Positions 1 through 7,256 of a stretch of 64,000 nucleotides of DNA are shown here, one piece after another (positions within the stretch are counted from its first letter, which is position 1; every line of letters begins with the position of its first letter). Position numbers and translations under genes: made by a program. The notes under the pieces are model-generated. The model was not told the origin of the DNA, did not search any database, and saw only the letters and a list, made by a program, of their open reading frames with translations. Origin of the DNA: Microbispora hainanensis. GTDB taxonomy: Bacteria; Actinomycetota; Actinomycetes; Streptosporangiales; Streptosporangiaceae. The stretch spans positions 7,812,001 through 7,876,000 of the forward strand of contig NZ_CP108086.1 in assembly GCF_036186745.1 (NCBI RefSeq), given 5' to 3'.

Positions 1-492
1 CTGGAACTCCCGCTCCGACACATCATTGGCGATCGCATACCCCGCGATCACCCCCGCCGCGTCCTTCGGAGAATCCAGATAACGAGCGGTGCGACCCACA
101 ACCACCGCCAGCTCGACCTCGTAATCGGTCTTCACACTCCGGCGCGGCACCAGCACCTCGTCATCCGGGCCGACCACCGTGTTGGACGCCTTCATGAACA
201 CCACCGGCTCACCCGGGATCGGCGCCCCCGTCTCCTCCGCATGATCGGAATAGTTCAACCCGATACACACCACCTTGCCCGGCCGGGCCACCGGCGCCCC
301 CACCCGCTCGAACGGCCCCGCCTCCGGCAACCGGCCCTCCGCCAGCGCCACCCGCACCCGCTCGATACCGCCCCCCGCAAGGAACACACCGTCGATATCA
401 CCCGTCACCGACGACACATCCAGCACCCGCCCGTCCGGCGCGAGCACACACGGCCGCTCCTCACCCACCGGACCCACCCGCAACAGCTTCAC
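1..492 (-). CDS. Fumarylacetoacetate hydrolase family protein (partial, N-terminal 164 residues)
   Basis: The first 164 codons are present; the gene runs off the left edge. The GTG start at 492 is preceded by AGGAGGC five bases upstream. The N-terminal domain is followed by the start of the FAH fold, with VVCIGLNYSDHAEETG, GEPVVFMKASNTVVGP, KTDYEVELAVV and YAIANDVSEREFQ, all typical of FAH/HpaG-type C-C hydrolases and isomerases. The glutamates of YEVELA contribute to the metal site in this family. Members cleave or isomerise acylpyruvates in aromatic or sugar-acid catabolism; the substrate cannot be told here. It is divergent from a dienelactone hydrolase, which also suits ring-cleavage chemistry, with an operator-like inverted repeat between them. 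Family assignment is firm, specific function is not. Confidence 0.9.
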   Translation of the reverse strand, partial: MKLLRVGPVGEERPCVLAPDGRVLDVSSVTGDIDGVFLAGGGIERVRVALAEGRLPEAGPFERVGAPVARPGKVVCIGLNYSDHAEETGAPIPGEPVVFMKASNTVVGPDDEVLVPRRSVKTDYEVELAVVVGRTARYLDSPKDAAGVIAGYAIANDVSEREFQ

Positions 493-631
493 GATCGCCT
501 CCTATACACCCGATGTCTCGGCCCGTCGAGAGTGCCACAATCGCCAGCTCTTCGTAAAGACCGGACACTCCGGGCGCGACCGCGCCGACCGGCGCGATCG
601 CATTCATCGGACCACTCAAGGTGGCGAATTT

Positions 632-655
632 CCTTAGCTCAGCTAACTACTAAGG
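632..655. promoter_or_regulatory. Nested inverted repeats, putative operator between divergent genes
   Basis: CCTTAG (632-637) pairs with CTAAGG (650-655), and inside it TTAGC-TCA-GCTAA (634-646) is a second perfect inverted repeat. It lies in an AT-richer patch 60 bases before the dienelactone hydrolase start and 140 bases before the divergent FAH gene. TTAG/CTAA arms resemble MarR-type sites, but no regulator gene is adjacent, so this is a prediction from symmetry and position only. Confidence 0.4.
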
Positions 656-714
656 TGGGGTCCCTGCACCGCCATCTCACGGCGGCGGTGTGACAAGAGG
701 GAGAGGGAAGTCCA

Positions 715-1458
715 ATGACGCACGCGATATGGGCCGGCACGGTCGCCGTGACCGGGCACGAAGGCGCGGAACTCGAAGCGTACGCGGCCCGGCCGCTCGA
801 CTCCGGTCCTCACGGCGGGGTCGTGGTGATCCACCACATGCCCGGCTATGACGAGGCCACCAAGGAGATCGTCCGGAAGTTCGCCGCGCACGGCTACGCG
901 GCGGTCTGCCCCAACCTGTACTCCCGGGAGGGCGCGGGCGTGAGCCCGGACGACCAGGCCGCCGCGGCCCGGGCCAAGGGCGGCGTCCCGGACGAACAGC
1001 TCGTCGGCGACGTCGCGGGCGCCGCGGACTACCTCAAGGGGCTTGAGCACGCCAACGGCAAGGTCGGCGTCATCGGCTACTGCTCCGGCGGGCGGCAGAC
1101 GTTCCTGGCCGCCTGCTCGCTCCAGGTCGACGCGGCCGTCGACTGCTACGGGGCCTTCGTGGTCACCCCGCCGCCCGCCGAATTCGCGCTGCAGGCCGCC
1201 CCGCTGATCTCCAAGGCCGGCGACCTGTCCTGCCCGCTGCTCGGGCTCTTCGGCGCGGACGACACGCACCCTTCGCCGGAGGAGGTCGGCGTGCTCTCCG
1301 CGGAGCTGGACAAACTCGGTAAGGAACACGAGTTCCACATCTTCCCGGATGCCGGCCACGGGTTCTTCGCCACCGACCGGTCCTCGTACCGGCCCGCCGC
1401 GGCGGTGGAGGGCTGGAAGAAGGTCTTCGGTTTCTTCGGCCGCCACCTCACCGTCTGA
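715..1458 (+). CDS. Dienelactone hydrolase family protein
   Basis: This 247-residue alpha/beta hydrolase matches the usual length of dienelactone hydrolases (about 230-250). The nucleophile elbow reads IGYCSGG (Cys nucleophile, as in classical DLH), the acid is in FGADD, and the catalytic His is in DAGHGFF, in the expected order. VVVIHHMPGYD supplies the oxyanion-side loop. Classical DLH opens dienelactone to maleylacetate in chlorocatechol breakdown, but many homologues act on other esters or lactones. GAGGGAAG lies four bases before the ATG. A small conserved gene follows 12 bases downstream, so the two are probably co-transcribed. No signal peptide is seen and the protein should be cytoplasmic. 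Confidence 0.92.
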   Translation: MTHAIWAGTVAVTGHEGAELEAYAARPLDSGPHGGVVVIHHMPGYDEATKEIVRKFAAHGYAAVCPNLYSREGAGVSPDDQAAAARAKGGVPDEQLVGDVAGAADYLKGLEHANGKVGVIGYCSGGRQTFLAACSLQVDAAVDCYGAFVVTPPPAEFALQAAPLISKAGDLSCPLLGLFGADDTHPSPEEVGVLSAELDKLGKEHEFHIFPDAGHGFFATDRSSYRPAAAVEGWKKVFGFFGRHLTV

Positions 1459-1470
1459 GGAGAACCAGAA

Positions 1471-1770
1471 ATGTGCACCTATCTCACCGAGAAGTTCCGG
1501 ATCGACGGCGCCGCCAAGGGCGGGTCGGGCTGGTTCACCGTCACCGACGGCATGGTCTACGTCGACCACCCCTACCACGCGACCCAGGAACACACGGTGA
1601 ACATCGACCTCGCCAACCCGGCGGAGGGCCCGTCGGCCCGGGTGGCGATCGAGCTCACCGAGGAGGGGGCGCTGGCCCTCGTGGAGGCCATCCACAAGGC
1701 CCTGGCCGCGGCGCCGCCCGGGCTCGCGTCGGCCGCCCGCCGATCCGCCCCCGCCTCCGCTTCCGCCTGA
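1471..1770 (+). CDS. Small conserved protein, DUF6295-like
   Basis: A 99-residue soluble protein starting MCTYLTEKFRIDG, 12 bases after the dienelactone hydrolase with GAGGAG upstream of the ATG. It has no membrane segment. The core alternates short strands (GGSGWFTVTDGMVYVDHPYH, then TVNIDLANP, ARVAIELTEEGALALVEAI) and ends in an Ala/Ser-rich tail. From memory it resembles the short actinobacterial proteins filed as DUF6295, which often travel with DLH-like genes. The fused tail (PGLASAARRSAPASASA) is low complexity. Function is unknown; tight coupling suggests an accessory role to the hydrolase. Confidence 0.65.
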   Translation: MCTYLTEKFRIDGAAKGGSGWFTVTDGMVYVDHPYHATQEHTVNIDLANPAEGPSARVAIELTEEGALALVEAIHKALAAAPPGLASAARRSAPASASA

Positions 1771-1788
1771 TCCCGCCCGCAGGCCGTA

Positions 1789-1818
1789 CGGCTCCCGCCC
1801 CTCTCGGAGCGGGAGCCG
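1789..1818. terminator. Hairpin between convergent genes
   Basis: CGGCTCCCGC (1789-1798) pairs perfectly with GCGGGAGCCG (1809-1818) around a 10-base loop. It sits 19 bases after the stop of the small conserved gene and just before the stop of the convergent GNAT gene, so it can serve both strands. There is no U-tract, as is common in high-GC actinomycetes. Confidence 0.6.
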
Positions 1819-1831
1819 CGAGCGGCGCGCG

Positions 1832-2587
1832 TCAGGCTTCGAGCGACATGTAGAGGCGGGTGCCGCCCGGCCGGAAGCCCACGCGTTCGTAGACCCGGCG
1901 CGATCCCTCACCGCTGTACTCCAGCCACACCGACCGTGCTCCCCTGGCGAGCATCGTCTCGGCGAGCGTGGCGGTGACCGCGCCGGCGATGCCCCGCCCG
2001 CGCCAATCGGGACGGGTGCCGACCCCGGCGAGCTCCGACGTCTCCACGGCCGGGGCGGAGCACATGGCCGCCCCGGCGCAGCCCCCGCCGGGCGCCCGGA
2101 CGAACCGGACCGCGCCGCCGCTCTCCTCCGTACGGCGCAGCCGGGCCGCGCCCTCCGGCGACGCGGGGAACTCGCCGCCGAACGCCTCGGACAGGGCGGC
2201 GTCGATCGCCGTGTAGTCATCGTCCGTGGACGGCGTCTCGACCGGCAGAGCGGCCGGCGGCATAGGCATCGTCAGCGTGTCCGGAACGCAGACGAGGTAT
2301 TCGTGCACCGCCTCGACCGTGAACCCGGCCTCCTGAAGAGCCGGCCGCACGTCGGGCGCGGCGTCCGGCGCGAACTCGAGACGGGGCTTGAGCCCGCGCT
2401 CTCGGAACGCGCCGATCAGCGCCGCGACATCGCGCGCACCCGGCCGGGCGCCGGGCAGGGGTGTCGCGTAGTTGATGTACGGGCTGGTGGTGCCGGGGTC
2501 CACGCCGAGAACGAAGCCGCCGATTTCGACGGCTTCGGGACGGCGGCGCAGGTTGGCCACGGCGAAATTCTGGACATCGATGCCCAC
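1832..2587 (-). CDS. GNAT family N-acetyltransferase
   Basis: A 251-residue protein if started at the GTG at 2587, which has GAGG eleven bases upstream. Longer readings run into tandem repeats and a Cys-rich non-conserved leader, so the shorter start is preferred. The C-terminal half is a GNAT fold: VRFVRAPGGGCAGAAMCS, then ELAGVGTRPDWRGRGIAGAVTATLAE with the acetyl-CoA P-loop (R/Q-x-x-G-x-G/A as RGRGIA), and a final SVWLEYSGEGSRRVYERVGFRPGG, where the Y-x-x-x-GF motif is typical. The N-terminal half is a second, divergent GNAT-like region. The acceptor substrate is unknown. It converges on the DUF6295-like gene. Confidence 0.85.
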   Translation of the reverse strand: MGIDVQNFAVANLRRRPEAVEIGGFVLGVDPGTTSPYINYATPLPGARPGARDVAALIGAFRERGLKPRLEFAPDAAPDVRPALQEAGFTVEAVHEYLVCVPDTLTMPMPPAALPVETPSTDDDYTAIDAALSEAFGGEFPASPEGAARLRRTEESGGAVRFVRAPGGGCAGAAMCSAPAVETSELAGVGTRPDWRGRGIAGAVTATLAETMLARGARSVWLEYSGEGSRRVYERVGFRPGGTRLYMSLEA

Positions 2588-2667
2588 GGTGATATCGACC
2601 TCACGAATGACAAGAGCGGTTCGCCCGCCGCGCGGGGCGGTGAACGCGCGCAACAGGGATGAGAAGG

Positions 2668-2723
2668 GTGCACAGAGCAAGGTGCACTGAGCAAGGTGCA
2701 CTGAGCAAAGTGCACTGAGCACC
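2668..2723. repeat. Four tandem 14-bp repeats upstream of the GNAT gene
   Basis: Units GTGCACAGAGCAAG, GTGCACTGAGCAAG, GTGCACTGAGCAAA and GTGCACTGAGCACC run head to tail without gaps. Each carries the palindrome GTGCAC. The block lies about 80 bases upstream of the GNAT start, where it could be a regulator array or a slipped-strand expansion. Confidence 0.85.
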
Positions 2724-2907
2724 GTCACGTGGGGCCGCCGTGAGACGGAGGGCAGTGGACCGGTGACGCGGGAGGCGTGCCGGTCAGTGCCGCCGGCGGC
2801 CGCTGCGGGACGCCGAGAACATAGGCTTCGTTCCTTCTGTGAATGCGTGGTGAAGCGCGCTCACCTTCCCACGCGCGTTCCCGCAATCGCAAATCATTTG
2901 CTTCCGG

Positions 2908-5475
2908 TCAGGCCGGTGGCACGGGGGCGAGCATGCCGACGAGGTCGGCGGCGTCGAGCGAGCGGATCACGGCGGGGTCGAGGTGGGCGGGGTGCAGGGC
3001 GTAGACCTGCGCCCCCTCGCTCACCCGCACGTCGTCCCGCAGCACCATGGCGAGATCCGCTTCCGGCACGACGGGCCCGGCCGCCCGCCGCGCCCAGAGG
3101 CGCGCCGCGAAGGCGGCGGCGTCCTCACCGGGACGGCGCGTGTGCCGGCTCACGGAGCCGTCGCGGTGCCGTACGACGACCTCGCGGGCGCGGGCGGCGG
3201 CGTGCCAGCAGGCGACCTCCCACAGGGTGACGTGCCCGCCGAGACCATAGGCGTCCTCGGCCGCCGCGCCCAGACGGGCGAGCTGCTCTTCGTATCCGTA
3301 CACGTTGTGGAACCCGTCGAACGCCGACACGTTGAGGTCCACCCAGCGCATCGTGCGCGACCAGAGGTCGGCGACGAACGGGACGAGGATCTTGGCCGGG
3401 CCGGTCAGGTCGAAGCGCTGCCGTACGGCGAGCGGGTCGAACAGGCCGTCCGGATCGTCCATGAACCCGGCGAAACCGCGGACGAGTTCGTCGAACGGCA
3501 CGTCGTTGTAGCTGAACACGATGGGCACCACATATCGGCCGCCGATCGCGCGCAGCGCCGCCGTGTCGAGGTCCACGAACTCCGACGCGCCCTCCGGCTC
3601 GGGCGCCGAGGTCAGGTCGCCGGAGTGGACGGCGGCGCTCCCGCCGAGCCGCAGGCTCGTGTAGTCGCACAGCCCGGTGAACGTCCACCGCGCGTCGAAC
3701 ACCGCCACCGACAGGTCCAGGTCGACCCGGTGGTTCTCGGGCTGCGCCCAGTGCAGGAACAGCCGGACGCGCTCGCCGCCCGGCAAAGGACGCACGCTCC
3801 CGCGCGGCAGCCGTACCAGCGAGGCCGAGGCGGACCTCTCGGCCTGCGGCGCGAGCAGGTCGGTCAGCTCCTCGTCCAGCAGCGCGGTCTCGACGGGCGG
3901 CAGCGCGGCGGCCCGGCGCAGCATCTCCCCGGTCAGCACGTCGGACAGGGCGGCCACGGTCTCGGAGGCGAGCTCCTTGCGGACGTCGGGCTCGGTCCAG
4001 ATCCGGGCCGCTCCCCCGCGCGGCAGGAACATCCGCGTGCCGCCCGGCGGCGTACGCAACTGGCCCAACGTGGCGATCAGCACGGCCGGGGAGACGTGCG
4101 GCGCGGCGGCGCGCAGGGCCTCGGCGAGATCGGCCGCGGGCACGCGGCGGGCGAGATCGGCGGTGCGCCGCAGCAGCTCCCCCGGCCGGCGCGAGAGCAG
4201 GGCGAGTGCCTCGTGGGGATCGGTCCGCAGCGCCGCCTCGAACCGTCCCGCGAAGGTGCGGGCGCGCAGCCGTACGCCGTCGAACGTCAGCAGGTCACCG
4301 TGGGGCGCCGCACGCTCCAGCAGGACGTCCGCCATCGGCGTGCCCGTGCGCAGCGGGGTGCCTCGCAGCACGGCGAACGCCAGGGCCGCGTCCGGGTGCC
4401 GCCGGTGGAACTCGTGCGGGTGCAGCACCTCTGCCATCTGCCGCCACTGCACCGGATAGCGGTGCAGGTCCTCGATCAGGTGCGGCAGCGGCTGCCGGTC
4501 TAGCACGGCGAGGAGCGCGCGGCGCACCGGCCTGGGCAGGCTCGTACGGCGCGGGAGGCGGGTGCGCAGCCCGGGATCGCCGCCCATGAGGGCGTGGAGC
4601 AGCCGCAGCACGTCGGTCGCCGTGTCGGCGTGCCGCGCGGGCAGGCCCAGGTCGCCGTGCCGTACGGCCGCGGCCAGGACGACGGCGCGGGTCTCGCGGG
4701 CGGGGATCCGCTCGGGCAGCCAGCCCGCAGAGCCGGGCCAGAAGCGATCGACGATCTCGGCGACGACCTCCTTGTCCTCCGCGCGCGGCGCCGACTGCCG
4801 CGCCAGCAGCGGCCCCAGCAGGTCGCGGGCCCGGGCGGCGGGGTCGTCGCACAGCCCGAGCAGGGTCAGCGTGCCGGGCACCCCGCCGTTCCACGTGACG
4901 GCCGGAGCGTGGACGTCGTCGGCGGGGCGCAGGAAGGGATCACCGGGGTCGATCCGCCGGTGGCAGATCGGGCAGGCGCTGTAGTCGGCGCCGTCCCAGC
5001 ACGCGCGGCAGACGAGGTGCGCGCACGGGGACACCGGGTGGACGGCGCCGATCTCCCCGCACAGCACGCACGGCTGCTCCGGCCGCTGGAGCAGCAGGGA
5101 GAACACCCTGCGGACGAACACCTCCGATGTGTCTGCGGGCACCGACTCGGGGAAGCGGCGGAACAGCGGCGTGTGCACGACGAGCCCGCCCCGCAGGGCC
5201 GACAGGGCGGAGACGAGCGCGCGGCCCGCGTGCCCCAGCTCGGCGGCGTCCAGCTCGGCCAGGCGGGCGCGCAGCGGCGCGCTCAGCACGTGCCCGAGCT
5301 GGAGCAGGTCCGACTCCAGCGCGATCACGCCGTCCGCGACGGGGGCGCGAGGCCGGGCCCGGCGGGACGATCGGTCCCCGCGCCCCGGGACGGCGGTCTC
5401 CCGCGCGGCGGCGGGAACGAGCAGGTCGGGGGTGACCAGCCGCTGCCGCAGCAGCAGCTCCGCCAGCCGGTCCAC
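2908..5475 (-). CDS. RING-finger protein of the MXAN_6230/SCO0854 type with TerD-like domain
   Basis: An 855-residue protein with the GTG at 5475 as start: AGGGAGG lies six bases before it, but directly abuts the ATG at 5481, which is therefore less likely. A full C3HC4 RING finger is visible: Cys136, Cys139, Cys151, His153, Cys156, Cys159, Cys168, Cys171, spaced C-x2-C-x11-C-x-H-x2-C-x2-C-x8-C-x2-C. A long helical region follows (about 180-560). Then comes a TerD-like beta domain (about 567-720) with RLFLHW, VDLDLSVAVFD, CDYTSLRLGG and FVDLDTAAL. The family is known in actinomycetes and myxobacteria; its biochemical role is not established. There is no signal peptide. RING domains bind zinc and in eukaryotes recruit E2 ubiquitin carriers, but no ubiquitin-like system is visible nearby, so a protein-interaction role is the cautious reading. 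Confidence 0.85.
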   Translation of the reverse strand: MDRLAELLLRQRLVTPDLLVPAAARETAVPGRGDRSSRRARPRAPVADGVIALESDLLQLGHVLSAPLRARLAELDAAELGHAGRALVSALSALRGGLVVHTPLFRRFPESVPADTSEVFVRRVFSLLLQRPEQPCVLCGEIGAVHPVSPCAHLVCRACWDGADYSACPICHRRIDPGDPFLRPADDVHAPAVTWNGGVPGTLTLLGLCDDPAARARDLLGPLLARQSAPRAEDKEVVAEIVDRFWPGSAGWLPERIPARETRAVVLAAAVRHGDLGLPARHADTATDVLRLLHALMGGDPGLRTRLPRRTSLPRPVRRALLAVLDRQPLPHLIEDLHRYPVQWRQMAEVLHPHEFHRRHPDAALAFAVLRGTPLRTGTPMADVLLERAAPHGDLLTFDGVRLRARTFAGRFEAALRTDPHEALALLSRRPGELLRRTADLARRVPAADLAEALRAAAPHVSPAVLIATLGQLRTPPGGTRMFLPRGGAARIWTEPDVRKELASETVAALSDVLTGEMLRRAAALPPVETALLDEELTDLLAPQAERSASASLVRLPRGSVRPLPGGERVRLFLHWAQPENHRVDLDLSVAVFDARWTFTGLCDYTSLRLGGSAAVHSGDLTSAPEPEGASEFVDLDTAALRAIGGRYVVPIVFSYNDVPFDELVRGFAGFMDDPDGLFDPLAVRQRFDLTGPAKILVPFVADLWSRTMRWVDLNVSAFDGFHNVYGYEEQLARLGAAAEDAYGLGGHVTLWEVACWHAAARAREVVVRHRDGSVSRHTRRPGEDAAAFAARLWARRAAGPVVPEADLAMVLRDDVRVSEGAQVYALHPAHLDPAVIRSLDAADLVGMLAPVPPA

Positions 5476-5839
5476 GGGCATCCTCCCTGGGGCACGAGCG
5501 ATCGGACAGGCGCCGGGAAAGCGGGAAGGGGCGGAGAGTGGACGCGCTAAGCGATTAACAGATCGAGAAGGAAGCACGTCCGGAGCCGCCCCTTGGCCTG
5601 TCACCCTAGCCCGCAGCCCGATCCCGTGTCGCCCGGTTTTTCCGCTATGCGGCCGCCGGCCGCGTCACCGGCCTCCCCGCAAAGGACGTCTAGATAATGC
5701 GGCGATCAACAATTTAGACCAAATGTAGACGGATCTCCTAGACTTTCTTCCAGAGAAACCGCCGGCGTTTCCACCCCGCGATTCATCCCGGCCCCGGCCC
5801 ACGGCCTCGCCGGCGAAGGAGACCTCACCCCTGGATTCC

Positions 5840-6574
5840 ATGCGAAACAAAAGCGCCAACCCGGGATCGGACCTCCCGCAGCGGAAGTACGAGCACGCGC
5901 GTGACGTCGTCCTGCGCGAATACACGACGCGGTCCCAGGCTTCCGCGGCACTGGCCTACGCGTATCTCATCGAATTCGTCGGCCGCGCGGCCGCGACGGG
6001 CAGCAGGCAGGCGTGGGAAAAGGCCTGGTCCCAAAGAGATCTGTGCCAGAGGCAGTTGTGGGCCGGCCACCGGCCGAACGCGGCGTCGCATGTGAAGATC
6101 CTCGATCCGCTGCGTCCCCTGCTGCTCTTCCAGGAGACGGACACCGTCCGCCTGCCGCGTGCTCTCGCACCGGCGGTGGTGCGGCTGACCCGCACGCCAC
6201 ACGGGGCCATCAGGTTCAAGGAGCACTATCTGTACGTGCTCACCCCGGGGAACGACATCCTGGTCCATCCGGTGCCCGTCCCGGCCCGGGACCTTTTGTT
6301 CCCCTGGCCCCGCGCGCACTTCAACGGCGTACGCCATCCGCACCTGTCCCCCGGCGGAGCGCCGGTCGTGTCGGCGGGCGAGCTGTGCCTGTTCGGCGAT
6401 GACGACGGTGTGTCCGCCGTCGTCTTCAACACCAGGTCCGGCCACTACCACCCCCCGCCCATCAGCGCGCTGGGGATGCACGATGCCTGCCGGGAGACCT
6501 TCGGCCTGGAGTCGGACCGCATCCTGTTCCTCACCATGGGCCCGTCTCCCGGGGACGCCTGCCATGGCGGGTGA
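5840..6574 (+). CDS. Hypothetical protein with SGHY-type C-terminal motif
   Basis: I do not recognise this 244-residue protein as a named family. It has a helical N-terminus (about 15-70, with DVVLREYTTRSQASAALAYA), a middle section rich in beta strands (RFKEHYLYVLTPGNDILVHPV), and a C-terminal VSAVVFNTRSGHYHPPPISAL. The SGHY-x-P string resembles a short signature found at the end of several unrelated eukaryotic-like and bacterial domains, so this may be an independent module. No membrane segment or signal peptide is seen. The ATG at 5840 has only a distant GAAGGAG; an in-frame CTG at 5831 would sit closer. An AT-rich stretch at about 5690-5740 probably holds the promoter. Confidence 0.65.
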   Translation: MRNKSANPGSDLPQRKYEHARDVVLREYTTRSQASAALAYAYLIEFVGRAAATGSRQAWEKAWSQRDLCQRQLWAGHRPNAASHVKILDPLRPLLLFQETDTVRLPRALAPAVVRLTRTPHGAIRFKEHYLYVLTPGNDILVHPVPVPARDLLFPWPRAHFNGVRHPHLSPGGAPVVSAGELCLFGDDDGVSAVVFNTRSGHYHPPPISALGMHDACRETFGLESDRILFLTMGPSPGDACHGG

Positions 6575-6577
6575 CCC

Positions 6578-6593
6578 CGCCCGGGGCCGGGCG
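6578..6593. terminator. Short GC hairpin after the hypothetical gene
   Basis: CGCCCGG-GG-CCGGGCG forms a 7-bp perfect stem with a 2-base loop four bases after the stop codon, ahead of a convergent gene. It is followed by two copies of GGCATGGACAGGCC. The loop is short, so the pairing may open in RNA. Confidence 0.4.
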
Positions 6594-6660
6594 ACCGGCA
6601 TGGACAGGCCGGCATGGACAGGCCGGCGGGGTACGCTCCTCGCCGGCCCGATGCCGGCGG

Positions 6661-7131
6661 CTACCACTGACCGCCCGGTGTGCCTGCCTCCCGTCGCGTG
6701 CCTCCCTGCTCGTGCTGCCGGTAGTTGGCGGCGAACGCCAGCGCGCCGAGGCCGAACAGGAAGATGATCGCCCCGGTGACCACGTTGTCCCAGATCGTCG
6801 CCGTGGTCGCCGGCCGGCCGCTGATCACCCACGGAGCGATGATCGTCCAGACGCCGAGCACCGGCACCACCCAGCTCATGCCGTACGTGCGGCCGAAGGC
6901 GGACGCGCAGCCCATCGCGAGCGCGGCGACCGTCAGCCCGACGATCAGGTTGTTGATCGCCAGACCGCCGAAACCGCTGAATCCCACGATCCACGGCGAG
7001 ATGGCAAGGTAGAGCCCGGCGAGGAACGTCACTCCATCCATGACCTGAGCCGGAACGGTCGATCCCGCGCGGTCGTACGTCTCGCGCAGTTCCGTCACGT
7101 CCGGGCGGTGTGCCAGACCTGGTCGCACCAT
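6661..7131 (-). CDS. SPW repeat membrane protein
   Basis: A 156-residue integral membrane protein. Two SPW-type motifs are visible, AISPWIVGFSGFG and IIAPWVISGRPA, each starting a pair of hydrophobic helices, so four transmembrane segments are expected at about 32-50, 58-78, 85-103 and 112-132. The N-terminus is hydrophilic and the tail (RQHEQGGTRREAGTPGGQW) polar. GAGGTGA sits eight bases before the ATG. SPW proteins are small membrane proteins of unknown function, common in actinomycetes and rhizobia. The downstream gene on this strand ends far away; the upstream neighbour (GH15) ends 125 bases before this start. Confidence 0.9.
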   Translation of the reverse strand: MVRPGLAHRPDVTELRETYDRAGSTVPAQVMDGVTFLAGLYLAISPWIVGFSGFGGLAINNLIVGLTVAALAMGCASAFGRTYGMSWVVPVLGVWTIIAPWVISGRPATTATIWDNVVTGAIIFLFGLGALAFAANYRQHEQGGTRREAGTPGGQW

Positions 7132-7256
7132 GTCGCGTCACCTCTTCTCCCAGACGGGCCGGGCCGATGACCCGGACCCCTCGCTTGCATCATGCAACGC
7201 CGCAGGTGGTGAAGGGGAGGTCACGAGATGCGCAGGAAACAGATGGACGACATCTG

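Noticed and set aside
2668-2723. Origin-like iterons
   Set aside because: No replication initiator gene, AT-rich unwinding region or DnaA boxes are nearby.
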